Source: Zygnema cylindricum (lineage: Eukaryota > Streptophyta > Zygnematophyceae > Zygnematales > Zygnemataceae). Taken from it: 64,000 nucleotides of DNA. Below the pieces are notes generated by a model, which searched no databases, had not been told where the DNA came from, and saw nothing but the letters and a program-made list of their open reading frames with translations. Shown here one piece after another: positions 22,157 to 33,758 of this stretch; position 1 is the stretch's first letter; every line of letters starts with the position of its first letter. The position numbers and the translations under genes are program-made. The stretch lies in contig JBBHKE010002959.1 of the NCBI GenBank assembly GCA_037447655.1, positions 1 through 64,000 on the forward strand. The letters are read 5' to 3'.

Positions 22157-23341
22157 GTTGTCCATAGCCATTTTCAGCCATGGATTTACCCTCAGAAACA
22201 CCACAGACTACCCCAAAAACAGCCTACTTTGAGTCCACTCAGAATTCTACAGAATTAACAAAACCGGCTCAAACTACACGAACAGATATTTTCTAGGCCA
22301 CTTAGTATTCCCACAAACTTTCATATAAAAATATCAAACAGAATTATCACACCACTCAGTCAAAGTTGCAGAAAAATAGTCTGCCAGAACTTTGATAAAT
22401 CTGACCAACTTCACAATAAAGTCCCAAGAAAACCAGACACACAATAGGTCTGCAAATTTGCCACAACACATGCAAAATTTAAGATAATTCTGCCAATAAA
22501 ACTGAGAGCAATCCTTAGATGAAAATTACCAAAAAAGAGCAAAAACAATTTTTGTCCAAAAAGTTCCTTAGTCCAAAAATGACTAAGTCCCACAAATATA
22601 CACTAGAGCTTACTTCTGACTGGACGGAGACATACCAGCCGTACGTAATCTATCAACTACCTCTATTAATGTGAGTATACCAGAATACTTGGTGATATGT
22701 GAGACTGAATAGATCTACACTAATAATTAATACACATAGGACAAAACATTGTTGCAAATATTTACAAACCTTACGAATTTCATCAAACGAATCTAGACCG
22801 TCCAAAATAAATATAATATGATGGACGCAATTTCGTGTCCCTCACCAAAATGACCAAACTGACGGCGCCACTACAAACCTTAAGAACTTCATCAAACGAA
22901 TCTTGACTGTCCAAAATAAATATAATGTGATGGACGCGATTTCGCGTCCCTCACCAAAATGATCAAACTGACGGCGTTGTCGTCCGTAGCTCCTATTCGG
23001 TATTCTTGATGTCGTGACATGTGGTCACACAATCCACTTGACGAACTGATATCACCTCATCCAAATTAGTCCGTACCGGCGGCGTACTTTTTCAAAATAT
23101 TCCAAATCGGATCGCTTCAGGATCTGCCATACATTAACATATTCCGTACCTTTCCTTACGTTTTGTTCGCGCTACTCAAATTATTACGTACATCCCAAAA
23201 AAATTAGTACCATTACTCCCCCAATTCGCAAATCAATTTGAACCTCCATAGTAAATCAAGATAGCATTAGAGTAGCATACTATACCACGAAACATTGTGT
23301 ACGCACGAAACGACACGCATGCACGAGACTAACTTTTCAAA
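22157..23341. mobile_element. X-family insertion in Copia C gag, 12-bp flanking repeats
   Basis: CCAACATCCTCT occurs at 22145-22156 and 23342-23353, exactly at the two breaks in the C gag. The frame before the break (LRGQRW) and after it (LEKES...GKEKGK) is continuous in element A. The 1185-bp insert has no matching terminal inverted repeats, no poly-A tail and no recognisable protein. Its right end is repeated at 1-257. A 9-12-bp duplication would fit a Mutator-like element without clear TIRs. That is an inference. Confidence 0.7.
22764..22976. repeat. Two-copy tandem repeat, 109-bp period, within X
   Basis: The block from 'acaaacctta.gaa.ttcatcaaacgaatct' to 'caaactgacggcg' occurs at 22764 and at 22873 with only a handful of differences. 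Confidence 0.8.
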
Positions 23342-23353
23342 CCAACATCCTCT

Positions 23354-23576
23354 ACCACCTCTGCCCCCGCAGATCCTCCTGTAAATTGAGATCCTCCAAA
23401 CCTGGTGGAACTCCCAATTTTGCGGATGGCCAACACACACGACCACTCACAAAGCCCCATAGCCATTTTTCAAACAATGCACCCCTTTTCATGGTTTCCC
23501 AATAAATAAACCATGTTCCATTGAAAATGGGTGCCTTAGAGGGTGGGCCCATAGCGTGTAATTTTGTGACCTCCAT
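23354..23576 (-). pseudogene. Copia C gag, N-terminal part
   Basis: ATG at 23576 lies inside the 5' LTR. The frame reads through the primer site (AMGPPSKAPIFNGTWFIYWE) and aligns with the first 75 residues of the A, B and D gags. It ends at the X insertion. Confidence 0.8.
23544..23556 (-). other. Copia C primer-binding site
   Basis: CGCTATGGGCCCA on the element strand, directly after the LTR. Two differences from GGTTATGGGCCCA. Confidence 0.65.
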
Positions 23577-24642
23577 TGGTACACAAAATGTTCAGCTTAT
23601 ATGAAGCCTCTAGGATAATATTTGCACTTTTGCCTTTGGAAATGAATAAGTGCCACCCTGGCACGAAAAAACTCTCACCAACTACACTCTTGTGTAGCGT
23701 GGACTCCCTTGAATATGCAGCAAAAAGAATCACTAATTTACTCACTTGAGCATTAAGTTATGGTTGTTCAAAGACAACGAATTTATACAGATGGCCTCTG
23801 GGAGAGAGGGCTTTCAAAAATGTCTAAGTCCTAAAAACCTACTCATAGCCCTTCTAGACAAATCAAATTACCATACTCTACATAATGTACATACAAAGTA
23901 CGGTAGCTGTTGTACTTTATGTACAGAAATATTCGGCACCACTCTTGGTTTGCCACGTGGCAAATTAGTCGTCTCTATTTTTTCCCTTTCTTCTTTGGCA
24001 TCCTATATGATGGTGCCACGTGTCATCTTCCTCCACTTTGGCGAAGTGCTCCTAGAAAAACCTTTCCGGCATGCTGGCACTCACGCGTGTTGTCCGTTCG
24101 TAATTCGGGGATCAAAGCATGTTGTTCGATCTGATGGCGCGCTGATTAATCTTTGATTGTTGAAATTCAAGGATCGTCGTTCCGTGTTGACCGTTGAATT
24201 TATACAGTCGTCATCCCGTTTGACCGTTGAAAATGCGTCCTTCTTTGCAAATCGTTGATCGCGAAACGACATTTGATTTTGTTTCGTTCATTTCGTGCGG
24301 TACAGTATTTTGTCTAGTACTGTACGTTTCAATGTTTCATTTCGTTGAAATGTGTTGCCGCGTTAGTTTATACATATTTTTCAAATACAACATTGGTATC
24401 AATTCAACAAGACCTACTGGATAATGAGGACGGCTATTCCGTACGTTTGTCATCCGGAGGTCATAGGATCAATTTTTTTTCTTGCAACCTACCTTTTGCA
24501 GGAGCTCTTTCTTCTGTCTGTCTGTGTTCTAAGGCAGCTATGGGTACCTGCCACCTCTCATTGATTACGACAAGTATGAGAACACTGTAGAATGCCCATA
24601 GACTGGCTAAGAAGATAGATTATAATATACCCTTTTTCAACA
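23557..24642 (-). repeat. Copia C 5' LTR
   Basis: Plus-strand ends are TG (23557) and TTTTTCAACA (24642), parallel to element D. It has the three leader hairpins at 23650-23714, a palindromic GCCACGTGGC near 23955, GTAC motifs, and an antisense tRNA-like T-arm (GGATCAATTTT) near 24468. No partner LTR remains. Confidence 0.8.
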
Positions 24643-26208
24643 TGCCTAGCCTGCAAAAATAGTCACAAGCGGAAGCGAAAATAAACTCACAACAAAAAAC
24701 ATTCACACTTTTAGATTCACCACCATAAAGTTCTCGGGGAAATAGGCATATATTAAGCTGAAGCTTTTCTTACTCACTTACAAAACTTCTTCTCGTCTCA
24801 CACTTCTCTCAAAGCTTGGAATAGAGTTCATGGATTACGGCCGCGAGGTCAAACTAACATAGTTTAATCCTAGGACACAAGTTAACATCACTTTTCCAAA
24901 ACCATACTAAGAGTCAAACAATTTAATTAACAAAGACATTTAATTGAAGCAAAACGTGAGCAGGACCGTGTGTGCGGTATAAAGGCATAACTAAATACAT
25001 ATACTAAAATACCAAATGTTATTTACCGGACTGAATATAAACACTCACATAGACACTTAGACGATTCTCACTATGTCAATATTAACACCCTCTTACTCAA
25101 CAGTTTTGTTCTTCCCTCATTCTCACTTGCGACAATTCCCCACTCCCTCTCTTATAACCCCTTAATATTTCTCTGATAAGCCCTTTCCTCTTAACTCATT
25201 TCTCGCTTGGTCTCTTTATCCCTCACGAACAAGCCCCTTAGTTGTAAGAGAGAGGAGAAAGGGAAAAAATACCGCTACAAGTGAACCTATGTGCAATCAA
25301 GTGTTAGCCTTGTTTCACAAAATCAATTGTATGTACACGTGAAAATCAACAAAACAACTACAAGGCCAAAATTTTATTTTGCTTTGGAATCATTAACTAT
25401 GCCTCTCGCCATCTTATGTTGTCCAAACACAAACTCCAAAATGATGTGCAATTAAATTTTAAGAGGATACGATGCTTCAGTCCATTTTCGTTTTCCGCTC
25501 CACCAGTTCACCTTGTGTGACTGTTTTAATCGGTTTACACGATGCCCTATCCAAAAAAAAATAAAAAATCTTTGGCCTCAAACGAGGTAGCCATCTATGG
25601 GCCATCTTTGTGCCACCCTGTAATTTTTTTTTTTTGTTGAGGTTGAGCTGTTCTTTACACTATTTATGGTCACGTGGAACGCTCTTTTTGTGATACCTTG
25701 TGAACGGATTGGGATCTCTTCTACATTATTGATAATTACGTGGACTTATGTCATATGCACTATGATGTATTATATGTCAAAACACATGTACTTTAAAACC
25801 TCAATTTATATCTCACTGGCACCTACAAAAAGTGAGGGATCAAAACAAGTACGCCTATCTGTACATGTGGAATAAAAAATATACAAAAACCTTTTAAGTG
25901 TCGACCATTCGTGAAATTATGAATGTTTCATTGAAAATGATACTATTAAGATGGAAAAGAAACATGGTTTACAAGATGGGCTATACGGTTTAGTTTTACA
26001 GCTAAAAACAGTTTTCTGGGTTCAAGTTACAGTAGAAGCATCTACCTTGCCAATAGAGTTACAAACTTTGTTTTTTTCTTGGCCGAAAACCATCTGTTAA
26101 TAACACTAATTAATTGAGTGGATTACAATCTCCCTCGTCCCCTACACTAAATGAGCATTATGTGTTTTAATATCGCGTAAACGCTTATATTTCCTTTACT
26201 AAAACTAA
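24643..26208. other. No recognisable gene
   Basis: Pyrimidine-rich around 25080-25230. The first 100 bases resemble the sequence left of element D (45060-45155, 'cattcac...gcggaagc...ttctcgg'), so an older repeat may underlie both. Confidence 0.4.
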
Positions 26209-27244
26209 TGGTTTTATTAGTATTTTCTAGGTCTGAAAAGAAATATAGAAGTCGAGGCAGTCTATCTATAACTTCTCTCTCCAACTCTCAAACTTGTCGC
26301 AGTCACTGAGAAATTGGAGAGGAAGCTAGAGCCATGGCTACCTTAGCTATCCTGAGGTTTACGGGAATTTTATATTAGGGCTTATTTATTTAATTAAAAG
26401 GTATGTGCCGGCGGCTAGATTTGATCCTTGTACCTACCGGCCGGCAGACAGGATATAGCCGGTAGCCTTAGCCGTTTAGTCTAGCGGTAGTGTTACGTAT
26501 CATATAGTTTGATATTTATTTAAATATGTATACGTGCGATAAACCATTTAACTGAAATGAATTACGGGATACATAGATCCAGTAATATATAATGTACGAC
26601 TTACGGTACGGACAAAAATCAGTACCGCGCATTTGTTTCGTAAATGAAACAAATACCGCGCATGTATTTATTACGGCTACGATTAAAGCCGAATTTAATC
26701 GGACGGCCGGGATTAGCGCCGAGATCGCGGAGGAAGATTTCGGCGGTTTGTGGCCATCGCCACATCGGATGACGCGTGGCGAAATTCCGTTGGATTGTGG
26801 AATCTCCGGAGATTATGGCACCGAATCCGGATTTGACATGTGTCGACATTTTGCCATGTCGTACAATGTCCGTACATAAAGTACACCGGCAGCTGTACTT
26901 TTACGTATGGAACTCAATTCTGATTGGTTCCGTACATCACTAGATAGAGTCTGTGAGAGAGATAGGACTTAGAAAAATTAGAAGATAGGACCCCCTCTCC
27001 CAGAGAGCTTCTGTACAAAAGGTCAACTTTGACCCTCCATAACTTACTGCTCAGGGGAGCAAATTCAGAGATTCTTTTTGCTATCGACTCAGGGGAGTCT
27101 TGTCTTCACAGGGGTGAAGTTGGTCAGAGTTTTTGTCTGCCAGGGTGGCAGTTATTTTTGCTTAAACACAAAGGGGTCAGGATTATCCTAGAGGCTTCTT
27201 GGAAGCTGTCCACTCTGAGGACTTATGGAGGTCTCAGAGTTTCA
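26209..27244 (+). repeat. Solo LTR of the Copia A type
   Basis: Aligns with the inverted A LTR from TGGTTTTATTAGTATTTTCTAGG to GAGGTCTCAGAGTTTCA. No primer site or internal region follows and no second LTR is near. It retains the Gag ATG (27225), perfect leader hairpins (27086-27151) and the antisense tRNA-like module (26405-26484). The flanking 5-mers (ACTAA, GTCTT) do not match. Confidence 0.85.
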
Positions 27245-28069
27245 GTCTTGCCGTGTTCTACAGTGTTTGATACTATGGTTGGTGTTGACAGTAGTTTTCA
27301 CTCGCTTTTAGCAGCCTTGCCATTCGTCGACATTTTCCGTAAATACTAATTCACATTTGATGCATCATCTAGCAAAATTTTATCACCAACTATGTAATTT
27401 TACAGAAATGGAAACATGATAGGACACGAGTGTCAGTTAAAAAAACATCAACATCTACCTTTTGTTGAAAGAAATATATTTTTAAATAGTCAATAGTTGC
27501 AATTATACATTTTCCAATCAAGCTGCGGATGTACTTCACTCATCAACACAACAACACACTATAAATGAAACAAACTCGGCCATTTTTCCAAACAAGACTA
27601 CCGTGGCAATGAAATAGATTTACAAAAATTTAAACTTGAATCATTCAAACCTAAAATCCTAATTTTATGGTCTGGACAAGAATGTCATTATGTATGTATG
27701 TTCGTAGGTATATATTTGACTGGGCTGTTGCAAACATATACATAACTCTTTTTACAAAAAAATAAATAACGTACCCAAAGAAGTTACATACCATACCATC
27801 GTTGCCAAACCCTAATCTATAAAACGATAGTCAGTTTTATCTACCAACATCTTCACTGGAGGAACAGATAAACAACAAACTGTCCCAGTGTTTAACCTAA
27901 ACTATATCGCGAGAAACAACAACCAATGCAAAAGAGCAAAAACTCTTTAAATAAATAAGCTCCAAAAGTCGAAGCTGTGACATTTTTTCCCACAGCTTGC
28001 ATTTGAGTTACTTCGTCTATTTGTCTTTCATCTTTACTCCTCTTCATCGTTCTCTCTTCATCTTTCTCC
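27245..28069. other. No recognisable gene
   Basis: AT-rich sequence without coding, RNA or repeat signals that I can support. It may include the 3' untranslated region of the small gene at 28070-28809. Confidence 0.4.
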
Positions 28070-28809
28070 TTACTTCCTGTAGACTTCTGGCCCGAGGCTC
28101 GTATACTTCTCAGGTTTAGCCATTTCTAGGCCGATGAAAGTAAAAAGGAAGAGAACGGTGTACACAAGATAGTACTCGGGCTATAAAACCAAAACATAGA
28201 AACCGGTTCAGCATACTAGGAAAAAAAGGAGAGCCGAATGTTTGATCTCCATAAACACACAAAACAAAAAAAAACCTAAGGTACAAATATCCCTCAAGTT
28301 CAATTAAATGAGCTACCTAAAAAGGTCATTAAACAAATGCGATTATTAGTGTTACTTGTCAGTGATCGCAATAAATTTTACAAAAAACTTTGGAATAACG
28401 CTAGTAATTGCATGTATAATTACCATATAAGACAAATCAGGAGCGCTACTGAAGATCTTCAGTAGAAGCGTAATCATAAAATATCTCAGTTTTCAAATCC
28501 ATCACTTAAGCCAATCCATCACTTAAGCCAATTCAGAGTATTGTAAAACAAACAACTGTAGAGAACACATGGTCCTCAACAGTCGACTCAAACAGGGATC
28601 ACCATTGCTACTCATAGTATAATAATACAAATAAGTTGGGGTCAACAGAACAGAACAAAAAAAAACTTCCGCAAAATGTAGAATATCCTCGAAGATAATG
28701 CTTCAAAGGGACTGATGAAATCTGTACATATTCAACTGATATACTCTAACTCACTCAGTCAACCGGAACGAATAAAAAGAAAACTTACCTCGACACCAAA
28801 TGCAACCAT
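28070..28809 (-). CDS. Candidate two-exon gene for a 43-residue single-pass membrane protein
   Basis: Exon 1 codes MVAFGVE from ATG 28809-28807 to 28789 and ends at a consensus donor (GAG^GTAAGT). Exon 2 starts at 28180 after a pyrimidine-rich acceptor (GGTTTTATAG^) and runs 36 codons to TAA at 28070. Both junctions are phase 0. The product would have an acidic N-terminus, one hydrophobic span (YYLVYTVLFLFTFIGL) and a basic C-terminal tail ending EVYRK. A further acceptor (CTTTTTTGCAG^) 40-50 bases upstream of the ATG suggests a 5' untranslated intron. The family is not recognised. Additional small exons in the 608-bp intron cannot be excluded. Confidence 0.35.
28446..28465. repeat. Perfect 20-bp palindrome
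   Basis: CTACTGAAGATCTTCAGTAG reads the same on both strands. It lies in the intron of the candidate small gene. Confidence 0.9.
28496..28530. repeat. 17-bp direct duplication
   Basis: aatccatcacttaagcc occurs twice in tandem. Confidence 0.85.
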
Positions 28810-30568
28810 GACAAAAAAGTTGGGAAGAAAGAGATATGAGATCTACTCTGCAAAAAAGAAATTTATGATAGGTAAAATACTCGAATATCTCAAAAGTGAA
28901 TAAAAAAAAAGGATCATTCGAGTGAGCGATAGAACTAAATAGTAAAACTGGATGGCAAAGGTGAATTATAACCCTAATCATGACCATGAGAGCTAAACTC
29001 CGTTGCACTAACGACTGTCTAAACACTTAATAAAAGACCTAATTAGAATGAGTATTGTTATTCTCACATTCAATAAGGTTTTGAATGACAAAATCAGAAG
29101 TAATTCTGCAACTAGGCCTCAAAACTATAAAGACACCCAAGGAGAAACCAAGCAAAAAAGGCTAAAATATACATTTGAGGCCTAATCGACTTTCAAATGT
29201 ATCCACCTACAATACAAAAAAAAGGTAAAGAAAGAAAGGTATACAAAGAATGGGTGAATGAAGAAAGAGTATATAGGAAAAGGGCAACAAAGAAAGGGTA
29301 TACCAAGAAAAGGTGAACAAAGAAAGGGGGCAATATTATAATAAAAGGGTATAAAAGGACAGGGTGAAAATAATACAAAGAAAGGTTGGTCTCACTCACT
29401 TTCGTAACATGTTGTTTTTTTCGGTGGACACCTGCGGGTTGACAGCTGTAGGTTGAGGCCCAACATTGCCGCCCGTGGTGTTGTCATCTCTGCTCAAAGC
29501 TTCTTCCACGAGTGCAATATATATGGGAAAATTAGAAAAGTGAGAGGTAAAAAAAACGAGGCAATCCATTATGAAAAGACGGTGGGCTCAAAATTTAGAT
29601 TTTTATTTTTGGCTTTAAATTTCGAATCTCACGTTTTTTTAAATATCAAAAACGAAGTGGGAATCTGTAAAAGTTGCCGCCGAAAATTTTACGAATATGC
29701 AATGAAAAACGATGCAGCTTATTGAATGCACAGAATTTTATTACAAGAGAGACCAAAAGGACAAGACGGTGTTCTATTATCGTTGTTTTGCAGCAGTGAC
29801 GTTATTGCGGTTAAAAAATTAACCACGTGTAATTTTGGTCATCCAATAATATGTCGCGTTACGTCGATTCATCAAGATGATTGTAAATTGCAACAAAATT
29901 AGAATCATTTTTTACTGTAATACGTGTGCCTTTTGTAACTTACTCGACAGATCGCAACTTTATTAGAGTTAAGGCAACTTATTAAAGTGAAATGACTCTA
30001 ATAAAACCAACAACGTGCGACGTTATTAGAGTTCAAAAGTACCTTTTTCATATGAAAATCAAACAACGTAACGGAAGTGCCGTTAACACTCGAATTACAA
30101 GCGTAATATATTCGTCCATAAATGTGGATTATTAATTATTTAACTGCGCACAATTTACATGTAATCTTTGAAGGTGGTCCGACGTACCTGACATTCAGCG
30201 GGACAAATAGTACTAGCGTCAAAATGACGTCAAAATGTACAGTCTGTCAGTTTTTCTACGTCTACATAATTTAGTGATCATATTTACAGCGCGGATAATT
30301 ATTGCCGACATAACCCAATATAGAATGCTTAAATATATTAGAGTATACTTCCTCTGTGAAAAAGTTCTATCACATAAATTAGCGTTAATAACTCTATTTT
30401 TTTTCTGTTTTTTTACTCTAATTTTTTCTTTACTCTAATTACGATTCGCGGTGTACTGATTCTACATTGAAATTGGTCCTATATAATATCTTTGACGATT
30501 TTCAATATAAGATCTTTGACTTACATGGAAACTCTCAAATCCAAACACGTAGTTTTACAAACATATTA
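28810..30568. other. No recognisable gene
   Basis: AT-rich sequence. The repeated purine-rich wording 'aaagaaagg.ta' around 29220-29390 looks like cryptic simple sequence. Confidence 0.4.
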
Positions 30569-30690
30569 TGGTACCAAAGTCCTCCACATAACAGCCAGTA
30601 ATGTGGTACCAAAGCCCTCAACATTACACCAAAGCCCTCGACATAACAGCGAGTAATGTGGCACCCTGGACATTACAGCCAGTAATGTTG
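30569..30690. repeat. Short degenerate tandem repeat
   Basis: Units of the form accaaagccctcgacataacagcgagtaatgtgg, some shortened, recur three to four times. Confidence 0.7.
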
Positions 30691-31034
30691 TTTGTACAGT
30701 AAAGGCCTCTTCTCCATCAAGCGTCGACAGTAATAGTACGGATAGGTTTACTATCAATATTATTTCGTTCACTTCTCCATCAGGTCGTGTCAGCAAGGAA
30801 TCCATCGCGTAAGTGCTTTCTTTCAATTGGATGCACGTAGGCTCTTGTTCTAACGACGAGCATAGTCAAAGATTCCAAATGCACAATATCCGAACTCTTA
30901 TCCGTACAACCAGAGTCAAAATCAAATTAAGTGAATGTACAATTTGTATGTTCGTGTTTTGTCGTCGTAACAACGGTTATAGATTCCTTTTTTCGACCGT
31001 CAGAAATTTGAAGAAAGCAGGCGCGGCAAATTCT

Positions 31035-31096
31035 GGATGTCAATGGATGGTGGAGGAGGCGTTCCGGATGTCAATGGATGGTGGAGGAGGCGTCAT
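31035..31096. repeat. 31-bp tandem duplication
   Basis: ggatgtcaatggatggtgg... starts at 31035 and again at 31066. Confidence 0.85.
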
Positions 31097-31590
31097 GGCA
31101 CATTCTTCAATAAAGATTTTTGGTGGTTTTCGTTGGAATTGATTCCCGCCTCTCTAAAGGCGCGTGGCGTCTGCCACATGTAACGTTCATATCTTACATC
31201 CATCGTGGAGCGTACATGACTTTTCCACGTGTAATAAGTTTACAGGTCAAGTGTCTAGTTAGTCACTCGATTGGATAAGATGACTGCCTGCTTTGAAAAC
31301 ACATAATCGGACGGTCGACGTTGTCGCCTAAAATTTTGGAGAATCTTGACAAATCTCCAGTAATCACGTTTAAAAAAAAAAAAAAAAACAATACGGCCTT
31401 GTACGAAAATAAGCTGGCCTTGTACGGAAATGCACTTTTTCTAGTAATGAACCTCATTTTTCGCTTGATGGAGGTTCACCCTAACAAAGACCTCCCGATA
31501 GAACCTTATTTTGCACTGAAGATTATACGTACTACTTCCCTATACTGTAGCGTGTGTTTAGATATTCCAAAAAACAAAAGTCGTCACTTA

Positions 31591-32559
31591 GGGCACTTTC
31601 CTATGTGCTAAAGTTACACTTGTTTTCCTGTATAACTTGGAAAAAACGAGAAAATACGCAGCCGTACCAAAATATTGAAATTACCACCGTACAAGTTGCG
31701 TTACCTTGAAACTTTAACTGTACAGTAGTTTGTCGTCTAGAGTTTGTCGTCTACCGCGATCCAGTTTGTCGTTTAGCGCGTTTCGACCCACTTTTGCGTC
31801 CTTCCGGCTCATCTTCAAACTTTATATAAAATCACCTTGCGAGGTGATTTTAAACAAAGTTCCACAACGTGGGCGAATATGCATATGATTTCGCACTCGA
31901 CGGAGGTTTTTGACAATTTTTGTGCCACGAGTACCAAAAAAAAAAACTATTGCACATTTCCAGCCTGTGCGAGACTTTTTTCCGTGTGCTTTTTTTCGTA
32001 CAGTAACCGTGGAGGGGGTCTCGACCAACGGACGCCATTTTGCAAAAGCGAAGTCCATGACAGCGCCTCTCTCTCTCTCTCCCTCTCCCACTAACGCGTA
32101 TATCTCACAATTCTTGCAATGAAAAAAGGCAAGAAAGGTATCAAATGAAAGATCTCTAAAAAATATTTCTGTTGGCTATCTTTTAGCTTATTTTTATAGC
32201 AAGTAGAGTGAGAACGGACGATAAAACAAAATCGGGAAACCATGGCGGAATGTTTTAGATTCAGTGACGTCGACGCTATCATAAGTGAGCGTGACGTCAA
32301 AATGTCATAAACCCTAAACATCTACAATGTCACAAGTAGCTAAACGTCTACAAACGTCGCTATTTTTGTAAACGTCATTAGTTTTCGCGAGTTTTGTAGT
32401 CGTCTACAAACCGTCACAAATTACACCCACGTCTACATCCGTCACGATCTAAAGTAACGATTTGATTTTTTACATACGAATGTTCTAAAATTAGTACGGA
32501 GAATCTTCGCTAAAAACAAAGTTAGAAGACTAAAGTTTTGGTTACATGGGAAAGTGCCC
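31591..32559. mobile_element. PIF/Harbinger-like MITE (Y1)
   Basis: Terminal inverted repeats GGGCACTTTCCTATGT (left) and GGGCACTTTCCCATGT (right end, inverted) differ at one base. Each is flanked by TTA (31588-31590 and 32560-32562). A 3-bp TTA duplication and TIRs beginning GGG are typical of PIF/Harbinger and Tourist-type MITEs. The 969-bp element has no transposase. It contains a strong hairpin at 31828-31851 shared with 59583-59611. Confidence 0.75.
31828..31851. repeat. Hairpin in Y1
   Basis: AAAATCACCT and AGGTGATTTT pair perfectly around a TGCG loop. Outer segments AACTTT and AAAGTT can also pair. Compare 59583-59611. Confidence 0.8.
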
Positions 32560-32562
32560 TTA

Positions 32563-33320
32563 ACGTCGTGACATTTGTAAAGGCAACTTAATTTTGTGAC
32601 GATTTCACACTGTAGGTTGTGAATGTTTTTTGTGACGGTGTAAACGTTTTGTTTATTTTAACAATTATATTCGCGCCCCTAAAATTTGACCTACAAAACC
32701 AAAATAAAATTAATAATACCAACTTTTTCTTTAAGTTTTTTATTAGCGTCAATGACTGTAGTTTGGTCAATTTTTAAATCGTGTAATGTACGAAATGTGC
32801 CATCTCTGGTCGTAGTCAAATTTGTGCACTGATGGCGGGTATCGCCTGGATTCGGTCTTTACAATAGGATGTAACAATTTGATCGCAAATTGCAAAGCGA
32901 GCCCAACAATTTTCAATGGACAATCTTTTTTGTTTAAATTGTTCATTTGCACAAAAAAGATAAGAAAATTACTACATGTGTTGACTTTCTTAAAAGAAGA
33001 TACAGTGGCAATTTTCCAATAATAATATTTAATAGGTCAATCACTTGAAGTTGGTGGATAAACTATAGAAGGTGAGAAAGCGCCATTTTCGGAGATGCAA
33101 TTTCTTATGATACGTCCTTATTAGACCAATATTGAAAGAGCTCAACTAAAATCTCCAAAGTAAGGGGAGAAGGACATACAATTCTTTAATTTTTGTAAAC
33201 AGAATGCAGAGGGGGTTTTCCATGAAACATAAAGTGTGCGCTACTTGTAAGAGACAAAATTAGAGTGGAAAATGCCAACTCGCTCACTAACTCTAACGAT
33301 TCACTTCCTTACTTTTTGCA
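32563..33320. other. No recognisable gene
   Basis: AT-rich sequence without a coding or RNA signal that I can support. Confidence 0.4.
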
Positions 33321-33326
33321 AAGTTT

Positions 33327-33661
33327 CAGTTTGTGAGAGTGGACTACTTTTTATAGTGGACTACTTCTTATGGGAGGCAGAGTGTATAGGAAATAGAGGG
33401 AGAGACAGTTTCAGAGTTTTGAGGGTATGTCTAAATTTCTGTGTTATGCCTGATCTGTTTTTCTTATTAACGTTATCCATATTTAACTAGTGTTAGTCTT
33501 CAGCCAGTCAAGATTTGGGCGAATTTTGAGAGATGACATTGATGGAAAAGCAGCTTGGAATAGAGGACCGCCAAAAATTTTTAGTGGTTTCAAAATTTGC
33601 TGGACGATTTACGATCAAGAAATAGAGGATATGTACAAATTACTACAAGATGGGTTTAATA
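33327..33661 (+). other. Two possible exons of an unrecognised gene
   Basis: The first (about 33327-33425) follows TTTGCAAAGTTTCAG^ and ends at AGG^GTATGT, coding CESGLLFIVDYFLWEAECIG. The second (from about 33507) follows a CAG acceptor, codes about 50 residues including GRILRDDIDGKAAWNRGPP and ICWTIYDQEIEDMYKLLQDG, and ends near 33661 at ATA^GTATGT. The composition looks like a real soluble protein. I do not recognise the family, and no start, stop or further exons were found. Confidence 0.25.
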
Positions 33662-33758
33662 GTATGTATTTTTAGGTGGTATGAATGGTTATGCTGGTAT
33701 TGGAATTAGTATGGAGAACCACGTTAGGGAGATGCTCAATGGTGGAAAAAAATGAGGA

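Larger units (their letters stand above)
14321..24642 (-). mobile_element. Copia element C, 3'-truncated, twice interrupted
   Basis: Parts on the minus strand in order: 5' LTR 23557-24642, primer site 23544-23556, gag 23354-23576, X insertion 22157-23341, rest of gag and protease, integrase 19651-20830, element B 15458-19645, RT 14321-15457. The RNase H end and 3' LTR are missing: homology to element D stops at the 'ggacgagtac' segment near 14321. The parts rejoin across both insertions. Confidence 0.85.

Noticed and set aside
22157-23341. X insertion as a solo LTR
   Set aside because: TG...CA ends can be forced, but then the flanks do not form a 5-bp duplication. The visible duplication is 12 bp and lies outside those ends.
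27029-27244. Conserved 70-codon frame inside the LTRs (solo, A, C, D) as a small protein
   Set aside because: The frame opens at TTG, not ATG, it is interrupted in D, and its conservation is better explained by the RNA hairpins it overlaps.
30569-30690. CRISPR-like array
   Set aside because: Units are unequal, there are no spacers of constant length, and the sequence is clearly eukaryotic.
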